Source: Acanthosepion lycidas
Taxonomy: Eukaryota; Mollusca; Cephalopoda; Sepiida; Sepiidae
DNA length: 64,000 nucleotides
NCBI GenBank assembly: GCA_963932145.1
Contig: OZ010600.1
Span: forward strand, 48,609,877 to 48,673,876
Direction of reading: 5' to 3'
The notes under the pieces were generated by a model, which did not search any database, was not told the origin of the DNA, and saw only the letters and a program-made list of their open reading frames with translations. How positions within the stretch are numbered: position 1 is the first letter of the stretch; every line of letters begins with the position of its first letter. This document shows, one piece after another, positions 32,396-42,639 of the stretch. The translations under genes and the position numbers were made by a program.

Positions 32396-32589
32396 TTCAT
32401 TATTAATTTAGTGGAACGAGTCTCAAATATTATCCTCCCGTGTAGTCTTTCGTTTTGCCCAACTGTGTACTCTGTAAGATTAAGCCAGATCACTCTACGA
32501 GTGCTACTAGTACCATGTAAACGTCCAGCTAGCATCATGGGATATACTGGGTTGTATAGCTATGTAAGCAGCCAGTATGGTGATGACGG

Positions 32590-32883
32590 CATCATCTGAA
32601 CGGAGTGCTTCCGACCAGATGCTACGGTGGAGGGTTTCCCCCGATGGAATCAACGGCTATATTTGTGAACAAGGTGAACCCTCAAGATAAAGGACGCCGA
32701 TCGTGATTTAACTTAAAGAGGGACGGGCTCTGCCAGGTCTACTTCACCAAGACACGCTATTGCGTGAATGGATATCTCCGGCTTTCAGCCCAGTTATGTG
32801 GAGGGGACAGGTCAGATGCTCAGCTGCACAGCAACCATACAACCACACCCGGACATGGTACTGATGATGATGATGATGATGAT
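32590..32883 (+). repeat. Candidate retroposon or LINE 3' end with (GAT)n tail
   Basis: Less AT-rich than its surroundings, ending in CCGGACATGGTAC(TGATGA)n at 32860-32883. A trinucleotide tail is typical of some LINE 3' ends and their SINEs. No second copy in the window and no recognisable frame. Confidence 0.35.
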
Positions 32884-33086
32884 AATGTCCCTTTAAGAAG
32901 TCTTTTATAGTACTCACGGTCAAATACAGAGACCACCTGTGACAGGACTTGGTGAAAGTGAGGTGGAAGTTAATTCTCAGATGGAGCTGTTGCAAGCGAA
33001 GTAGGAAGCTGTGAGCGAAGTCAGTTTTAATGAAAGTGGATAGCGACAACTTGGAGAGTATAAAATAAATCATTAAACTTTATATA

Positions 33087-33864
33087 CAGGGTGTTTCAAA
33101 AAGAATACGCCAAAATCATCACGTGATGTGTCAATAACGAAAAAAATTACAAACCTCTAGCATGAACACATGTGTTGTATATACATTCAAGTTTCATTTC
33201 ATGTTTTATAAGTGGCCACTACCGGCAGTGCAGACAGCATCAAGCCGATATGAGAATTCCTCCCAAACACGCCTCAGCATGTCACGGTCCACCGTGTTGA
33301 TTGCAGCTGTTATTTGATCTTTCAAGTCATCGATACTTGCTGGAAGTGCTGGAACATAAACTTGGTCTTTAACATACCCCCACAAGAAAAAGTCACACAG
33401 CGAGGTCTGGGGATCTGGCAGGCCAAGCACAGAGAGCAAGGTCTTTAGCACCTCTCCTCCCAATCCATCGCCGAGGCACGTTTTCATTCAGATGAGCTCT
33501 AACCCCGAGATGCCAATGGAGTGATGCTCCATGTTGCTGAAAAATGAAGTCATTCGAATCTGCCTGCATTGTGACAATGGCATTTGTTTTCACGAACTCA
33601 AGCACTGTTTTTGCGTGCTTGAGTTCGCGAAAACAAATGCCATTGTCGCAAAAACAAATGCCTTCTGCTGAGGAGTTGCGATTTTGATTGATCTTCCCAC
33701 AATTCAGCTGCACCGGAAGTTATACTAACGACAGTGGTGAAACTGACACCCAATCAAACTTTGATAACTACTCTATCAAATAACCACTGATTGAGTCCAC
33801 TACAATGCTATAGACCTGAAAAAATAGCGTAATGATTTTGGCGTATTCTTTTTGAAACACCCTA
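33087..33864 (-). mobile_element. IS630/Tc1-mariner-type transposon, internally deleted
   Basis: The terminal inverted repeats of about 35 bp begin GGGTGTTTCAAAAAGAATAC and are flanked by TATA-type targets on both sides. The ~780-bp body codes for only the C-terminal half of a transposase on the minus strand. The helix-turn-helix part and first catalytic residue are missing, so it could move only with help from a related transposase. Confidence 0.88.
33206..33713 (-). pseudogene. IS630-like transposase, C-terminal remnant
   Basis: Two overlapping minus-strand frames. The first has SNDFIFQQHGASLHWHLGVR, ENVPRRWIGRRGAKDLALCA and WPARSPDLA. The second has CDFFLWGYVKDQVYVPALPA and INTVDRDMLRRVWEEFSYRL. 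Together they form the region around the second and third catalytic residues. A frameshift separates them (about 33395-33430), and QQHGA replaces the expected QQDGA, so the second catalytic Asp is lost. A 32-bp inverted duplication at 33573-33647 rewrites the upstream part. Confidence 0.88.
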
Positions 33865-34041
33865 TATAATCATTTATAGAACGAGAGAGAAATGGAGAGA
33901 GAATGGTCCTTCTCAATCCGCAAATTTCACCATTGTTGTTATGGTTTCAGTAGCAAGTAGGCTTTGTATAGAGTGGAGTTAGTAGTCCCTCGTCCAACCG
34001 TTTTTGTATCTAGAGGTATCTTTCTTCTATACTGGTTGACA

Positions 34042-34196
34042 ACTAAGGCAACCTGCCTGCCCTGCTATTTAACCCATAGAAGCGTGAAGATGAAATGGTG
34101 TCATATCTCAAGGTATTTATGCGAAAATTAACCATCGAACTTAAACTCGACATGCCCATCTTACACTGATAACCACTACGCCATGCACACGGGTAA
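34042..34196 (-). mobile_element. SINE-C copy with strong box A
   Basis: The minus strand has the box A TGGCGTAGTGGTTATC, the box B-like AAGTTCGATGG, then CTTCTATGGGTTAAATAGCA (core variant) and GGCAGGTTGCC. It is short, lacks a clear tail and has no target duplication I can define. Confidence 0.7.
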
Positions 34197-34426
34197 AAAA
34201 TATAATAAACATATTTAGTTGAAAATAGTTTTGAAGTGTAATGAATATTAGTTCAAACAACTGATATTCGTTTCTTTCTTGAGTACAATAAAACCAAATA
34301 TAAAAGATTTACTTATCAAGTAAATTTAATTTATTTAAAAAGCAAGCAATAGGAAAGTTGATTCACTGTATCGTGCTAGACAATTTTTATCGCCCAAATC
34401 TATCTTACATATTTATAAGTCTACTA

Positions 34427-34703
34427 TACTTACTGATATGCGCCGGAAAGGGTTATATTTGAACGAAATAGCTAAGTGGTTTAGGCTACTATAACCAAGT
34501 AGAATATGGTAGCAGTAATCGACTGATACGCGTCATAGTCGCAGGTAAGAAGTGTAGATCAATGGCGTAGTCCAATGGGCGTCGTTATAGACTTAGCTCT
34601 CAGACTAAGACTCTCTTTGACTCTCCTACACGCCCGTCGGTATTTATGACGGACACCAGCCAATCATATTCCAGTGAGGGGGAACACAGGTGTATGCATA
34701 TTC
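34427..34703 (+). mobile_element. Candidate tRNA-derived SINE (family M) inside LINE-2
   Basis: The ~277-bp insert splits the LINE-2 sequence. It has a very good box A (TAGCTAAGTGGTTTAGG) and a weak box B about 40 bp on. The target duplication is unclear. No second copy is seen. Confidence 0.5.
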
Positions 34704-34928
34704 CATTATATCACGTCCCTGCTTTGAATATTGCTGACACATCTTTTCTGGTGCTTCTGATATATATTTAGAGATTTTTGATAAAATACAAAGAAGAATT
34801 TGCAATGTTATTGGCTCTGACCTGGAATCTAGGCTTCAGTTCTTTCACGCCGCCGTAACGTAGCTTCTCTTTGTCTTTTCTATAAATATTTTAATGGTAA
34901 TTGTTCTGATCAACTTTCCTGTATGGTA

Positions 34929-35228
34929 TTCATTGGGGTTAATTTTTAGAATTGTTATTTTATTAGCCCCCCCCCGCCACAGAAAACGAATTGTAAATAT
35001 GGGGACTAGTTAGTATTTTCATAGAGACAAAGAGGCATTATGGTGGTTGTAGTAAGAAAGGTACGTATGAATGTGTTGTTTTGGTGTCAGGAATATTGTT
35101 TTTGTACGATTGGGTCAGTATTTGCGGCTAGCTAAGTTATAGTTAAGACAGAAGAAGACCGTCCTTTCCCCAATCCCCTTTTTCGGCCTTGTGCCACATT
35201 TCTGTAGTTAAACAGAATAAATATCACG
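34929..35228. mobile_element. Unclassified ~300-bp retroposon with 13-bp target duplication
   Basis: TTCCTGTATGGTA occurs at 34916-34928 and again at 35230-35242. The LINE-2 at 26739 shows the site without insertion (CATTCCCTATGGTCCCTAGA). The insert has a C9 run, no poly-A tail, an AATAAAT near its right end and no open frame. The long duplication points to target-primed insertion. Confidence 0.75.
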
Positions 35229-35609
35229 TTCCTGTATGGTAACTAGATTTTTGTAATTTAAACACATTACTAGATTGGCGGCAAGATCTCATCATTTGAT
35301 AATTGAAATGGCGAGATGTAACCGTAAGTTCTCTGCTAACAGTTTCTTCTCTCGCACGTCTGGCTTGTGGAACTCACTTCCGGCTTCTTGCTTTCCAGTG
35401 AACTTTGATCTTCAAAAGCTTAAATGCAATGTCAATCGTTATCTTCCGTCTTCTTAGTTCCGGTTCTTTTATTGTTCTCACTACTTAACAATGATTTAGT
35501 TTTTCTCATATTCTCTAACACTCAGTAAACCATTTGCGTGTTAGTATTCACCCTTACTTGGAGGAAAATAATAAAAAAAGTATCATACACAATGTTCCCT
35601 AATTAAAGG

Positions 35610-36532
35610 TAGGTGTTATTTTATATCTGTGTAGGCGAAAAATTTATGAATTTCCAAAATATATTAAAATATATTTTTACAGCTTTATGGGGATTAAGGC
35701 TTTTATAATTAGTGTTTTGTCATTAATTTTATCTGTTATCACCAAATGCTATACTGTAAACATTTTCTTATTTGATATTTAGTGGTAGCATGTTTTAATC
35801 TCTTTAAAATGTGTCAAATTGGGCGGTGAGCGAAAAAAAACTCCTTGCATACTGAAGAAAGCTCGATTTAGCGATACTTAATAAATCTACTTTAGTTAGT
35901 AACACACCTTTATTTCTCATTTAGTTACCTGTACATCTAGTATTATAAAAGACTAAGCTATGCTCACTAAAAACCTAGGTTTTTCACTGTGAAGCAATCA
36001 TTATCAACCTAGTGATTTCATTTGTCACGAGGCGCCCCACATCTGTACAAAGGATAAACAAGGATAATTATCAATAAGTACACGGTTATTACGACTGATT
36101 TCATTTCGATTCTCATTGGGTAGTCTGTACTTACAGCATTTTATTAAATTAATTTAAGAAAGTCTATAGGGTAAGTCACTGTTTAGCAGGCCTTAGAAAA
36201 TATAAGCTCGTAAAATCTGATTAATGAATCATATGTGATACTCACTAGGTGCCAATTTTATTAATTCTCGATTCGTAAGTAACGTCCATCCACTAATTCT
36301 GTCGGTAAAGAAAGAATGAAAATAAAAATCCATTCTAGGGATATGTAGGGTTAGAAAGTTCCGGATCAAAGAATTTATTCACCGAAAGCATTTCCATAAA
36401 AACTTTTAAAATTAACGCTGTTAAAGATACAAGTAAGATTTTGTTGTAAAAATAATGCCCCTTAATATTTATGGATTATAAAAAAGATTTTCATGCACAC
36501 TAAGTCCATTAAATATGATAATTTCCCGTACC
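35610..36532 (+). repeat. Family E repeat, copy 2
   Basis: Collinear with copy 1 at 28690-29250 and with 30240-30470 and 43810-44160. The TATA-like and AATAAA-like sites of copy 1 are mutated here. It runs directly into the 58-bp satellite. Confidence 0.75.
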
Positions 36533-37296
36533 CCAACTCGAACGAGTTATGACACAAGACCATGTTTAAAATATGACTTACTCAGTAACTCCCACTCGAA
36601 CGAGTTATGACACAAGACCGTGTTTAAAATATGACCTACTCAGTTACGTCCTCTCTAACGAGTTATGACACAAGACCGTGTTTAAAATATGACCTACTGA
36701 GTTACTCCCACTCGAACGAGTTATGACACAAGAGCATGTTTAAAATATGACCTACTCAGTTACCCCAACTCGAACAAGTTATGACACAAGACCGTGTTTA
36801 AAATATGACCTACTCAGTTACCCCCACTCGAACGAGTTATGACACAAGACCATGTTTAAAATATGACCTACTCAGTTGTCTCCACTCGAACGAGTTATGA
36901 CACAAGACCGTGTTTAAAATATGACCTACCCAGTAACCCCAACTCGAACGAGTTATGACACAAGACCGTGTTTAAAATATGACCTACTCAGTTACCCCCA
37001 CTCGAACGAGTTATGAAACAAGACCATGTTTAAAATATGACCTACTCAGTTGTCTCCACTCGAACGAGTTATGACACAAGACCGTGTTTAAAATATGACC
37101 TACCCAGTAACCCCAACTCGAACGAGTTATGACACAAGACCGTGTTTAAAATATGACCTACTCAGTTACCCCCACTCGAACGAGTTATGAAACAAGACCA
37201 TGTTTAAATTATGACCTACTCAGTTACCCTACTCGAACGAGTTATGACACAAGACCGTGTTTAAAATATGACCTACTCAGTTACCCTCACTCGAGT
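36533..37296. repeat. 58-bp satellite, 13 units, with three-unit higher-order repeat
   Basis: Each unit holds CGAACGAGTTATGACACAAG, ACCGTGTTTAAAATATGACC and TACTCAGTTACCCCCACT. Three unit types (ACCATG/GTCTCC, ACCGTG/CCCAGTAACC, ACCGTG/CTCAGTTACC) recur in the same order at 36832-37006 and 37007-37182, giving a ~175-bp higher-order unit. A single unit ends family E at 44105-44160. Confidence 0.95.
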
Positions 37297-37299
37297 GTC

Positions 37300-37895
37300 G
37301 TTTTATTTATAACAAAAACAAATTAAATAATACAACAAAACCATTTTTTCCGTTTTGAAAAGCAGAAAAAAAAAATTACATTTCTTTACGGTAGTGCGTA
37401 GTGATTTTCTGCAAGGAAAGTCTGTAAAAGAAGTAAATAGGCCAAATTTTCTGATTACTCCTAACCCTTTACATTGAGCCACTCAATGTAAAGTGTTATC
37501 GTTAAATGATGAATGATGAATGAGATTTGTAATATGAATGAAAGTGTTAAGAAGTCAGGATTATGAGGATCTGGGTGATAGATAACGATTGTCCCTTGAC
37601 TTGAAGATATTAAGACTTTGGCATTCGGGTAAGAATCTCCTGGAGAATTCTGTCTCACAAAGTAGCAGTTTTTGGGAAAAAAGTCGTCTTAGAGAATGTG
37701 GTGTCATTACATTTGGAAGATGAATGAATTAGTGTAATTCGGACCTGTGAAATTGGCATATCCGTGTTGTAAAAGCCTTACTTTTGGAACTAAAAGAATA
37801 GAGCATGAAAGGATTTGCTTTTTTTCTGTTTCTGCTGAATAACTTAAATTTTAACCAATAATAATAGATCGAAACGTGAAATGTAAACATGTACA
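37300..37895. other. No recognisable feature
   Basis: AT-rich. A small near-palindrome at 37464-37496 (CTTTACATTGAG/CTCAATGTAAAG). No gene. Confidence 0.45.
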
Positions 37896-37899
37896 TTTA

Positions 37900-38065
37900 A
37901 ATTCTGGCATCCGTTTCCAAATTTCTGGCAGAGTGAATTGCGTCATGCTGCACTTTTTCTTACAGACGCACAACTGGGCCGACTATATTGTGCAGTCGAC
38001 AAGAACAAAGATTGCGCATGCGCGAAATTAAAAATATATAATGGAGACAGTTTACCCATCGCATC
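37900..38065. repeat. Family L repeat, copy 1
   Basis: Matches 57640-57815: CCATTTCCAAATTTCTGGC, GAGTGAATT, GCGCATGCGC.AAATTAAAA and GACAGTTTACCCATC. Non-coding, class unknown. Confidence 0.7.
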
Positions 38066-38271
38066 ATATATCTAGATATTAATTAAACCGATTTCATTAG
38101 CTTTTTATAGCGTTTGTTTTTATTTTTCGTCGTTACTAGTACAGTATCTGTTGCGTCGCTGTTGGCTAAATGGCTAATTTTGAAATTTAAATTGTTCCGC
38201 AGATTTGAAGTACAATATACTCCTTTTTTATTTAAGTAAATATATTCCTTTTTTATTTAAGTAACTTTCCC

Positions 38272-38998
38272 CCAGACAAGGCAGTAATGCCACTAAAACG
38301 CGAGGTGGGACTGGGTGTGGAAGAGAATAAGAAGAATTTAGTGGAGAGAAAAAACAATAAAAGAAAACATTCCACGAAGAACGAAATTGTCATTCGACGC
38401 TACATTTCCATTTTTGTAGGCGGCACGGAAGCAAGAAATCAGGAGAGATTTCTACAATCAAAGAAGATGAAAGCAGAAGAGGGCGATTGACATTGCATTT
38501 AAACTTTTGGAGATTGCTGGTGGCAGGGAAGAAATGAATCAGAAGAAAGTTATAGAGGTGAGATGTTCGAGAAAAGAAACTATTAGAATACAAATTAGAA
38601 TTACATTTAACTATTTCAACAGTGAAACGATAAAACCCAGTTGCCAATCTAGTAGTACGCTTTAATTCATACCGTCACGGTTCCAAGGATGAGACATCAT
38701 TATAATAAGTGCTATATATAATATTTATAGAAAAGACATAGAGAAATCACTTCGTGTCGGTAGGAAAGTGACTGAAGTCGAGATGCCAGGTCAGGGCCGA
38801 TAGCATTACTGACACTTTGTCTAGAATCTTGAGATATATAGCCGGAGCGCTGAAGCAGATATGACAGCAATATTCAATGCATGGACGAATAGTAGGTTTA
38901 TACGTGCTTAAGATGGACTCTGACTAGGAAAAATTGTCTGGCACCACACAGTGAACCAATTTTTCTATCAGCCGACCTAGCAACTCCATTTGAACACA
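38272..38998 (-). pseudogene. LINE-2-type C-terminal fragment
   Basis: The minus strand reads, in decayed form, RTSHLYNFLL..FFPATSNLQKFKCNVNR (38400-38647), and farther 5' the LDKIQ.VS-VIGP region and the AGARQFFL region (about 38935). The 3' UTR contains AGTGGCATTACTGCC. An unrelated ~80-bp stretch lies at 38375-38450. Confidence 0.8.
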
Positions 38999-39127
38999 GA
39001 CGGAGATATAAAAATAATATCAAAAGCCGGTCAATACTCATACTGTTACCCAGGGTGTTTTGCCAGACAAAAAAGGAAATTATCTCTCGCGACACAGATG
39101 TTCATTTAAATTTCATTCAAATCCGTG

Positions 39128-39330
39128 TGTCGGTATTCACTAGTTGCCACTTGGCAATAGAATGTGAAGTCAAGGTCGAGGTTTAATGTGGGAAGCCGTT
39201 CAAAAATTGCTGAAGCCCTCTTGCTAGGCACTTCCCCTCTTAGGAAGACACCAGGCGCCGGCTAATGACTCCAGTCCTCTCTCAGAGGGGAGGTACTGTC
39301 TGGGGAGGGATATCCCTCGATCTAATATTA
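39128..39330. repeat. Diverged family D relative
   Basis: GAAGTCAAGGTCGAGGTTTAATGTGGGAAGCC resembles the family D pair at 24.5-25.1 kb. The rest is not shared. Confidence 0.45.
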
Positions 39331-39705
39331 ATTTCAAACTCGTGACAGGATATATATGTACGTTTGCGTGTGTGTATGCTTATTTTAAGTCAATGATACA
39401 CCTGAAACCACTTTTATAATGTTTTAAAATAATTCTTCTAAAATCTTACATTTTTTTAGGATTTAAAAAATTAACTGTTTTTTCTTTTTCTTTTTCCTGT
39501 CTTTTCAAATTTACGATTTTATTGCCCAGCTCAAGGTAAGTGTTGTCCAGATTAAATGGGAGCAGTATGTATTATTCCAATGTTTTATTTCAAACTGTGT
39601 ATGTTTGTATGTGGTGCAGACACCTATAGCTCGATCACGCAGAATACAGATATGCATATACGTTACAGACGAGTGACAGACAGCTAATCAGCTCTTCTTT
39701 TTATA

Positions 39706-39785
39706 TTAGGTCGGTGCAAAAATAATGTCGGTTTTTGACGTTAAAAAATACGTCAAAAACCGACATTATTTTTGCACCGACCTAA
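39706..39785. mobile_element. Mariner-type MITE, copy 6 (80 bp, covarying arms)
   Basis: TTAGGTCGGTGC and GCACCGACCTAA ends, TA duplications at 39704-39705 and 39786-39787. It differs from the others by TCGG for TTGG and GTCGG for GTCG, with the matching change in the opposite arm. It also lacks the 11-bp GACGTAATAAT block in both arms. Confidence 0.95.
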
Positions 39786-40055
39786 TATTAGAGTTTCTTT
39801 CTATTTGTATTTATTTATTTTTTGCGTCTTATCATCTTTTTCCGGGTTATTTAAAGCCAGACAATATTCTTTTAGATTTTAAAAACTTTTTGGATGTATT
39901 AATGAGTAACTGATACAAGTCCGACTAATTAACCTATAGATGGAAGACATACCTTCTGCAAGAGTATTTTGCCCGTAAGTGACTATAACGAACCCAACTG
40001 GAATTGGAACTTGGCCTTTTCCGAGTCGATCCTCATTATATCACTTACACATCCA

Positions 40056-40149
40056 AGCTTAGAGAATTCTCAAGTGGTCACCCGTCCAGGTACTGATCAG
40101 TGCTTAACTTCGGTGATCGTACGGAAACCGGTGTTTCAACGTGATATGT
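40056..40149 (-). rRNA. 5S rRNA-derived unit (proximal), not a functional gene
   Basis: The minus strand contains ATCACGTTGAAACACCGG, CCGTACGATCACCGAAGTTA, AGCACTGATCAGTACCTGGA and CGGGTGACCACTTG, aligning to the 5S body with box A, intermediate element and box C recognisable. It is fused to the tRNA-like part of a SINE, so it is a retroposon head. Confidence 0.85.
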
Positions 40150-40250
40150 CCCTTAGCAAGTGGTTACTCATTTAGATACTGGTCAGACTCGATGTTGCTT
40201 AACTTCGATGATCGTACGAGAACCGGTGTTTCAACGCGATATGGCCGTAA
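40150..40250 (-). rRNA. 5S rRNA-derived unit (distal), not a functional gene
   Basis: The minus strand contains ACGGCCATATCGCGTTGAAA, CACCGGTTCTCGTACGATCA, TCGAAGTTAAGCAACATCGA and CTGACCAGTATCTAAATGAG. The start matches a 5S 5' end (ACGGCCATA). The 3' ~18 bases are missing, where the proximal unit joins. Confidence 0.85.
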
Positions 40251-40254
40251 TTGT

Positions 40255-40845
40255 TTTCTTAATTATTGAATATGATATTAGTAGTAATTTTCTGAGGAAA
40301 AGAGACATATTTTATGGAAGAAGTCGCTTGTGTTTAAAAGCGTCTGAAATCCTGCTTTATTTTTCGACTTGAGCACCAGCAGGAAACACACGACTACCTC
40401 CGCCATCAATCAGGTCAGTTTTCTCTATTTGCGTAGCATAAGAGGCATCGTGTACACTGCTTTTGTTATTCAATTCCACCAGCACAGCGTCTGAAAAAAA
40501 AAGGAAGCTATATCAATAGGAAAGTCGTCACTGTAATTTGAATCTGCTTGTTACGATGAGGAAAGCTACTTTCCGACTGTGTATTGGAAACCGGACATGA
40601 ATTCTCCTCTTGCAGGATTCAGTCAATAAAACCATTTGGCATGTCGGACAGAGCTTCCTGACAGTTAAAGGTTACAGCGTTTAGTTATCATACACCAATG
40701 ACACAACAACACTGAAAGAAAGCCGATCATATCAAGTGATCTGACTCTTTGCCTAGTCGAGTTTTTCGTCTAATTTGGCCTCATTTTGTTTTTAATCTGT
40801 TTTTTTTTTTATAATCCTAACTTTATTTCCCTTCAAAATCTTTGT
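40255..40845. other. No recognisable feature
   Basis: No open frame of note and no repeat partner seen. Confidence 0.4.
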
Positions 40846-40847
40846 TT

Positions 40848-41745
40848 TGAAACATTTAAATAAATATTTTGCTTCTCTTCGGTAGTTGCATATTTCGAAA
40901 TGGTACTTATGGTTAGGGGTGGAGCTCAGAAAAGTGGCCTGAATTTGAAATACTTACTGGAAAGATCTTATTGTATATCAAAAAATATGTTACATAATCT
41001 TGCTCTGTACGAATCATCATCTGTCGATCGCAATCGGGATCATCAAGCCAATGCGAGCTAACATTTCCTTTAGTAGCCAGGGCTACATACAGTTTTGAAT
41101 TCAGAGTCACTTTCTTCTAGACCGATTGGCACGCAAGACTAAATAACCCAATCTGTCCTGCTATTTACCCATAGCTGGAGGGAGAAGAAGATTCATACCT
41201 TTCCCAAGGGTATCAGCACGTAATCAGACTGGAATTTGAATTCGGATCTCATTAAAACATTTAAATAAATATTTTGCTTCTCTTCGGTAGTTGCATATTT
41301 CGAAATGGTACTTATGGATGGGGGTGGAGCTCAGAAAAGTGGCCTGAATTTGAAATACTTACTGGAAAGATCTTATTGTATATCAAAAAATATGTTACAT
41401 AATCTTGCTTTGTACGAATCTATATCAAAAAATATGTTACATAATCTTGCTCTGTACGAATCATCATCTGTCGATCGCAGTCGGGATCATCAAGCCAATG
41501 CGAGCTAGCATTTCCTTTAGTAGCCAGGGCTACATACAGTTTTGAATTCAGAGTCACTTTCTTCTAGACCGATTGGCACGCAAGACTAAATAACCCAATC
41601 TGTCCTGCTATTTACCCATAGCTGGAGGGAGAAGAAGATTCATACCTTTCCCAAGGGTATCAGCACGTAATCAGACTGGAATTTGAATTCGGCTCTCCAG
41701 TTCCTCAATCCGAGTCTCTGTCTATTACTCCACTGTATCTCATGT
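40848..41745. repeat. 405-bp tandem duplication, second copy with internal 42-bp duplication
   Basis: Copy 1 (about 40848-41252) and copy 2 (about 41253-41699) are nearly identical. Copy 2 has an extra ~42-bp repeat of TATATCAAAAAATATGTTAC...TACGAATC (41380-41465). Both contain the middle of a minus-strand SINE-A (CTATTTACCCATAGCTGG). Only copy 2 continues into the SINE head (to about 41745). Confidence 0.93.
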
Positions 41746-41749
41746 ACCA

Positions 41750-42185
41750 ATAATGTTTTAACATCCTGTTCGATACCAAACAAACATGATTGATTATTAC
41801 CGATATCTTTCTTAATAGGTAATCAAATGTATTTTTATTTAACTATTCTTAGATTTTGCCGACGCGCTTCGTCTTCCGATATTTTCAAGGCAAAAATGAA
41901 ATCGAAATGTTTTTGTTGTTATAGTTACATTAAAAAATCCAAATTTAAAAAGATAGACGCTTCTGTCTAAGCCTTTTTTTCTGGTTAATGTAAATTATCT
42001 TTACAGTAAGGGTTTTTTTTCCATGTCGACAATATAGTTAAATTCCCAGATCAATGTAAGATTTTTTCCAATTGTCATTTTATACCAATCTGTTTTGTCC
42101 ACAGAATTGATACATATAACCTAATATATGCACAAAAGATGTGTATCATTTACCATGTATTCGATTGTGACGGCAGAATAACAAA
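41750..42185. other. No recognisable feature
   Basis: AT-rich, no gene or shared repeat seen. Confidence 0.4.
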
Positions 42186-42189
42186 TCTG

Positions 42190-42272
42190 CCAAGAAAATT
42201 AAATTTCAATATTAAATGAAATATAAGGAATTGACATGACATTAAACAAATCAAATCAATCAATCGTATTTC
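42190..42272 (+). mobile_element. R1 tail fragment
   Basis: AAATTTCAATATTAAATGAA and TTAAACAAATCAAATCAATC match the R1 tail at 32336. Confidence 0.6.
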
Positions 42273-42377
42273 AATATCACGCGATCCAGATATAAATCGA
42301 TAAATTTTTATTAACAAGATTCAAAACACATATCTACCAAATTTCAAAGAAGAACAGCAATAGATTAATCTTAGTAT

Positions 42378-42625
42378 ACTGGTTTGATTTATTCGTTTTT
42401 GTATGTTATTTAAAGCCAGAAAATATTTTGAATTTTAAGGTTTCTTTGTAGATAATAATGGTTTAGATACATCTTATCTGGGGTAGTGACGAAGAGGTGG
42501 ATTCATGCCTTTCCCAGGAATATTTGCGTATAAGTGAATATAACACACTCAACAGGAATTTGAACTCAGTTCTCTGATTAACAATTCCAGTCCATTATTC
42601 ATTGCACCTTCCACCCATCGAAGTT
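42378..42625 (-). mobile_element. SINE-B copy
   Basis: Tail TATGTTATTTAAAGCCAGAA, body with AGGTGGATTCATGCCTTTCC, box B-like region GGAATTTGAACTC and box A-like TTATTCATTGCACC on the minus strand. The 5S head is not visible. Confidence 0.75.
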
Positions 42626-42639
42626 TATAGTATCTTGTA

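Larger units (their letters stand above)
34350..35560 (+). pseudogene. LINE-2-type C-terminal copy with two nested insertions
   Basis: Collinear pieces at 34350-34426 (GATTCACTGTATCGTGCTAG), 34704-34928 (CTTTGAATATTGCTG, GATAAAATACAAAGAAGAAT) and 35243-35560. The last piece is open as 35275-35457 with RSHHLIIEMARCNRKFSANS, FFSRTSGLWNSLPASCFP and KCNVNRYLPSS. These are typical C-terminal blocks of jockey/CR1-like LINEs. The 3' UTR has CAGTAAACCATTTGCGTGTT. Confidence 0.85.
39811..40250 (-). mobile_element. SINE-B with two tandem 5S rRNA-like heads
   Basis: From 5' to 3' on the minus strand: 5S-like unit (40250-40150), second 5S-like unit (40149-40056), tRNA-like region, decayed core (AATTAACCTATAGATGGA on the plus strand) and tail (TTATTTAAAGCCAG). 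The two 5S units and the SINE-B tail are in one orientation and contiguous. Confidence 0.85.

Noticed and set aside
36533..37296. CRISPR-like array
   Set aside because: The whole 58-bp unit repeats without unique spacers and the context is a eukaryotic repeat region.
40056..40250. Functional 5S rRNA genes
   Set aside because: The units carry several changes from a normal 5S, the distal one lacks its 3' end, no T-run terminator follows and both are fused to a SINE body.
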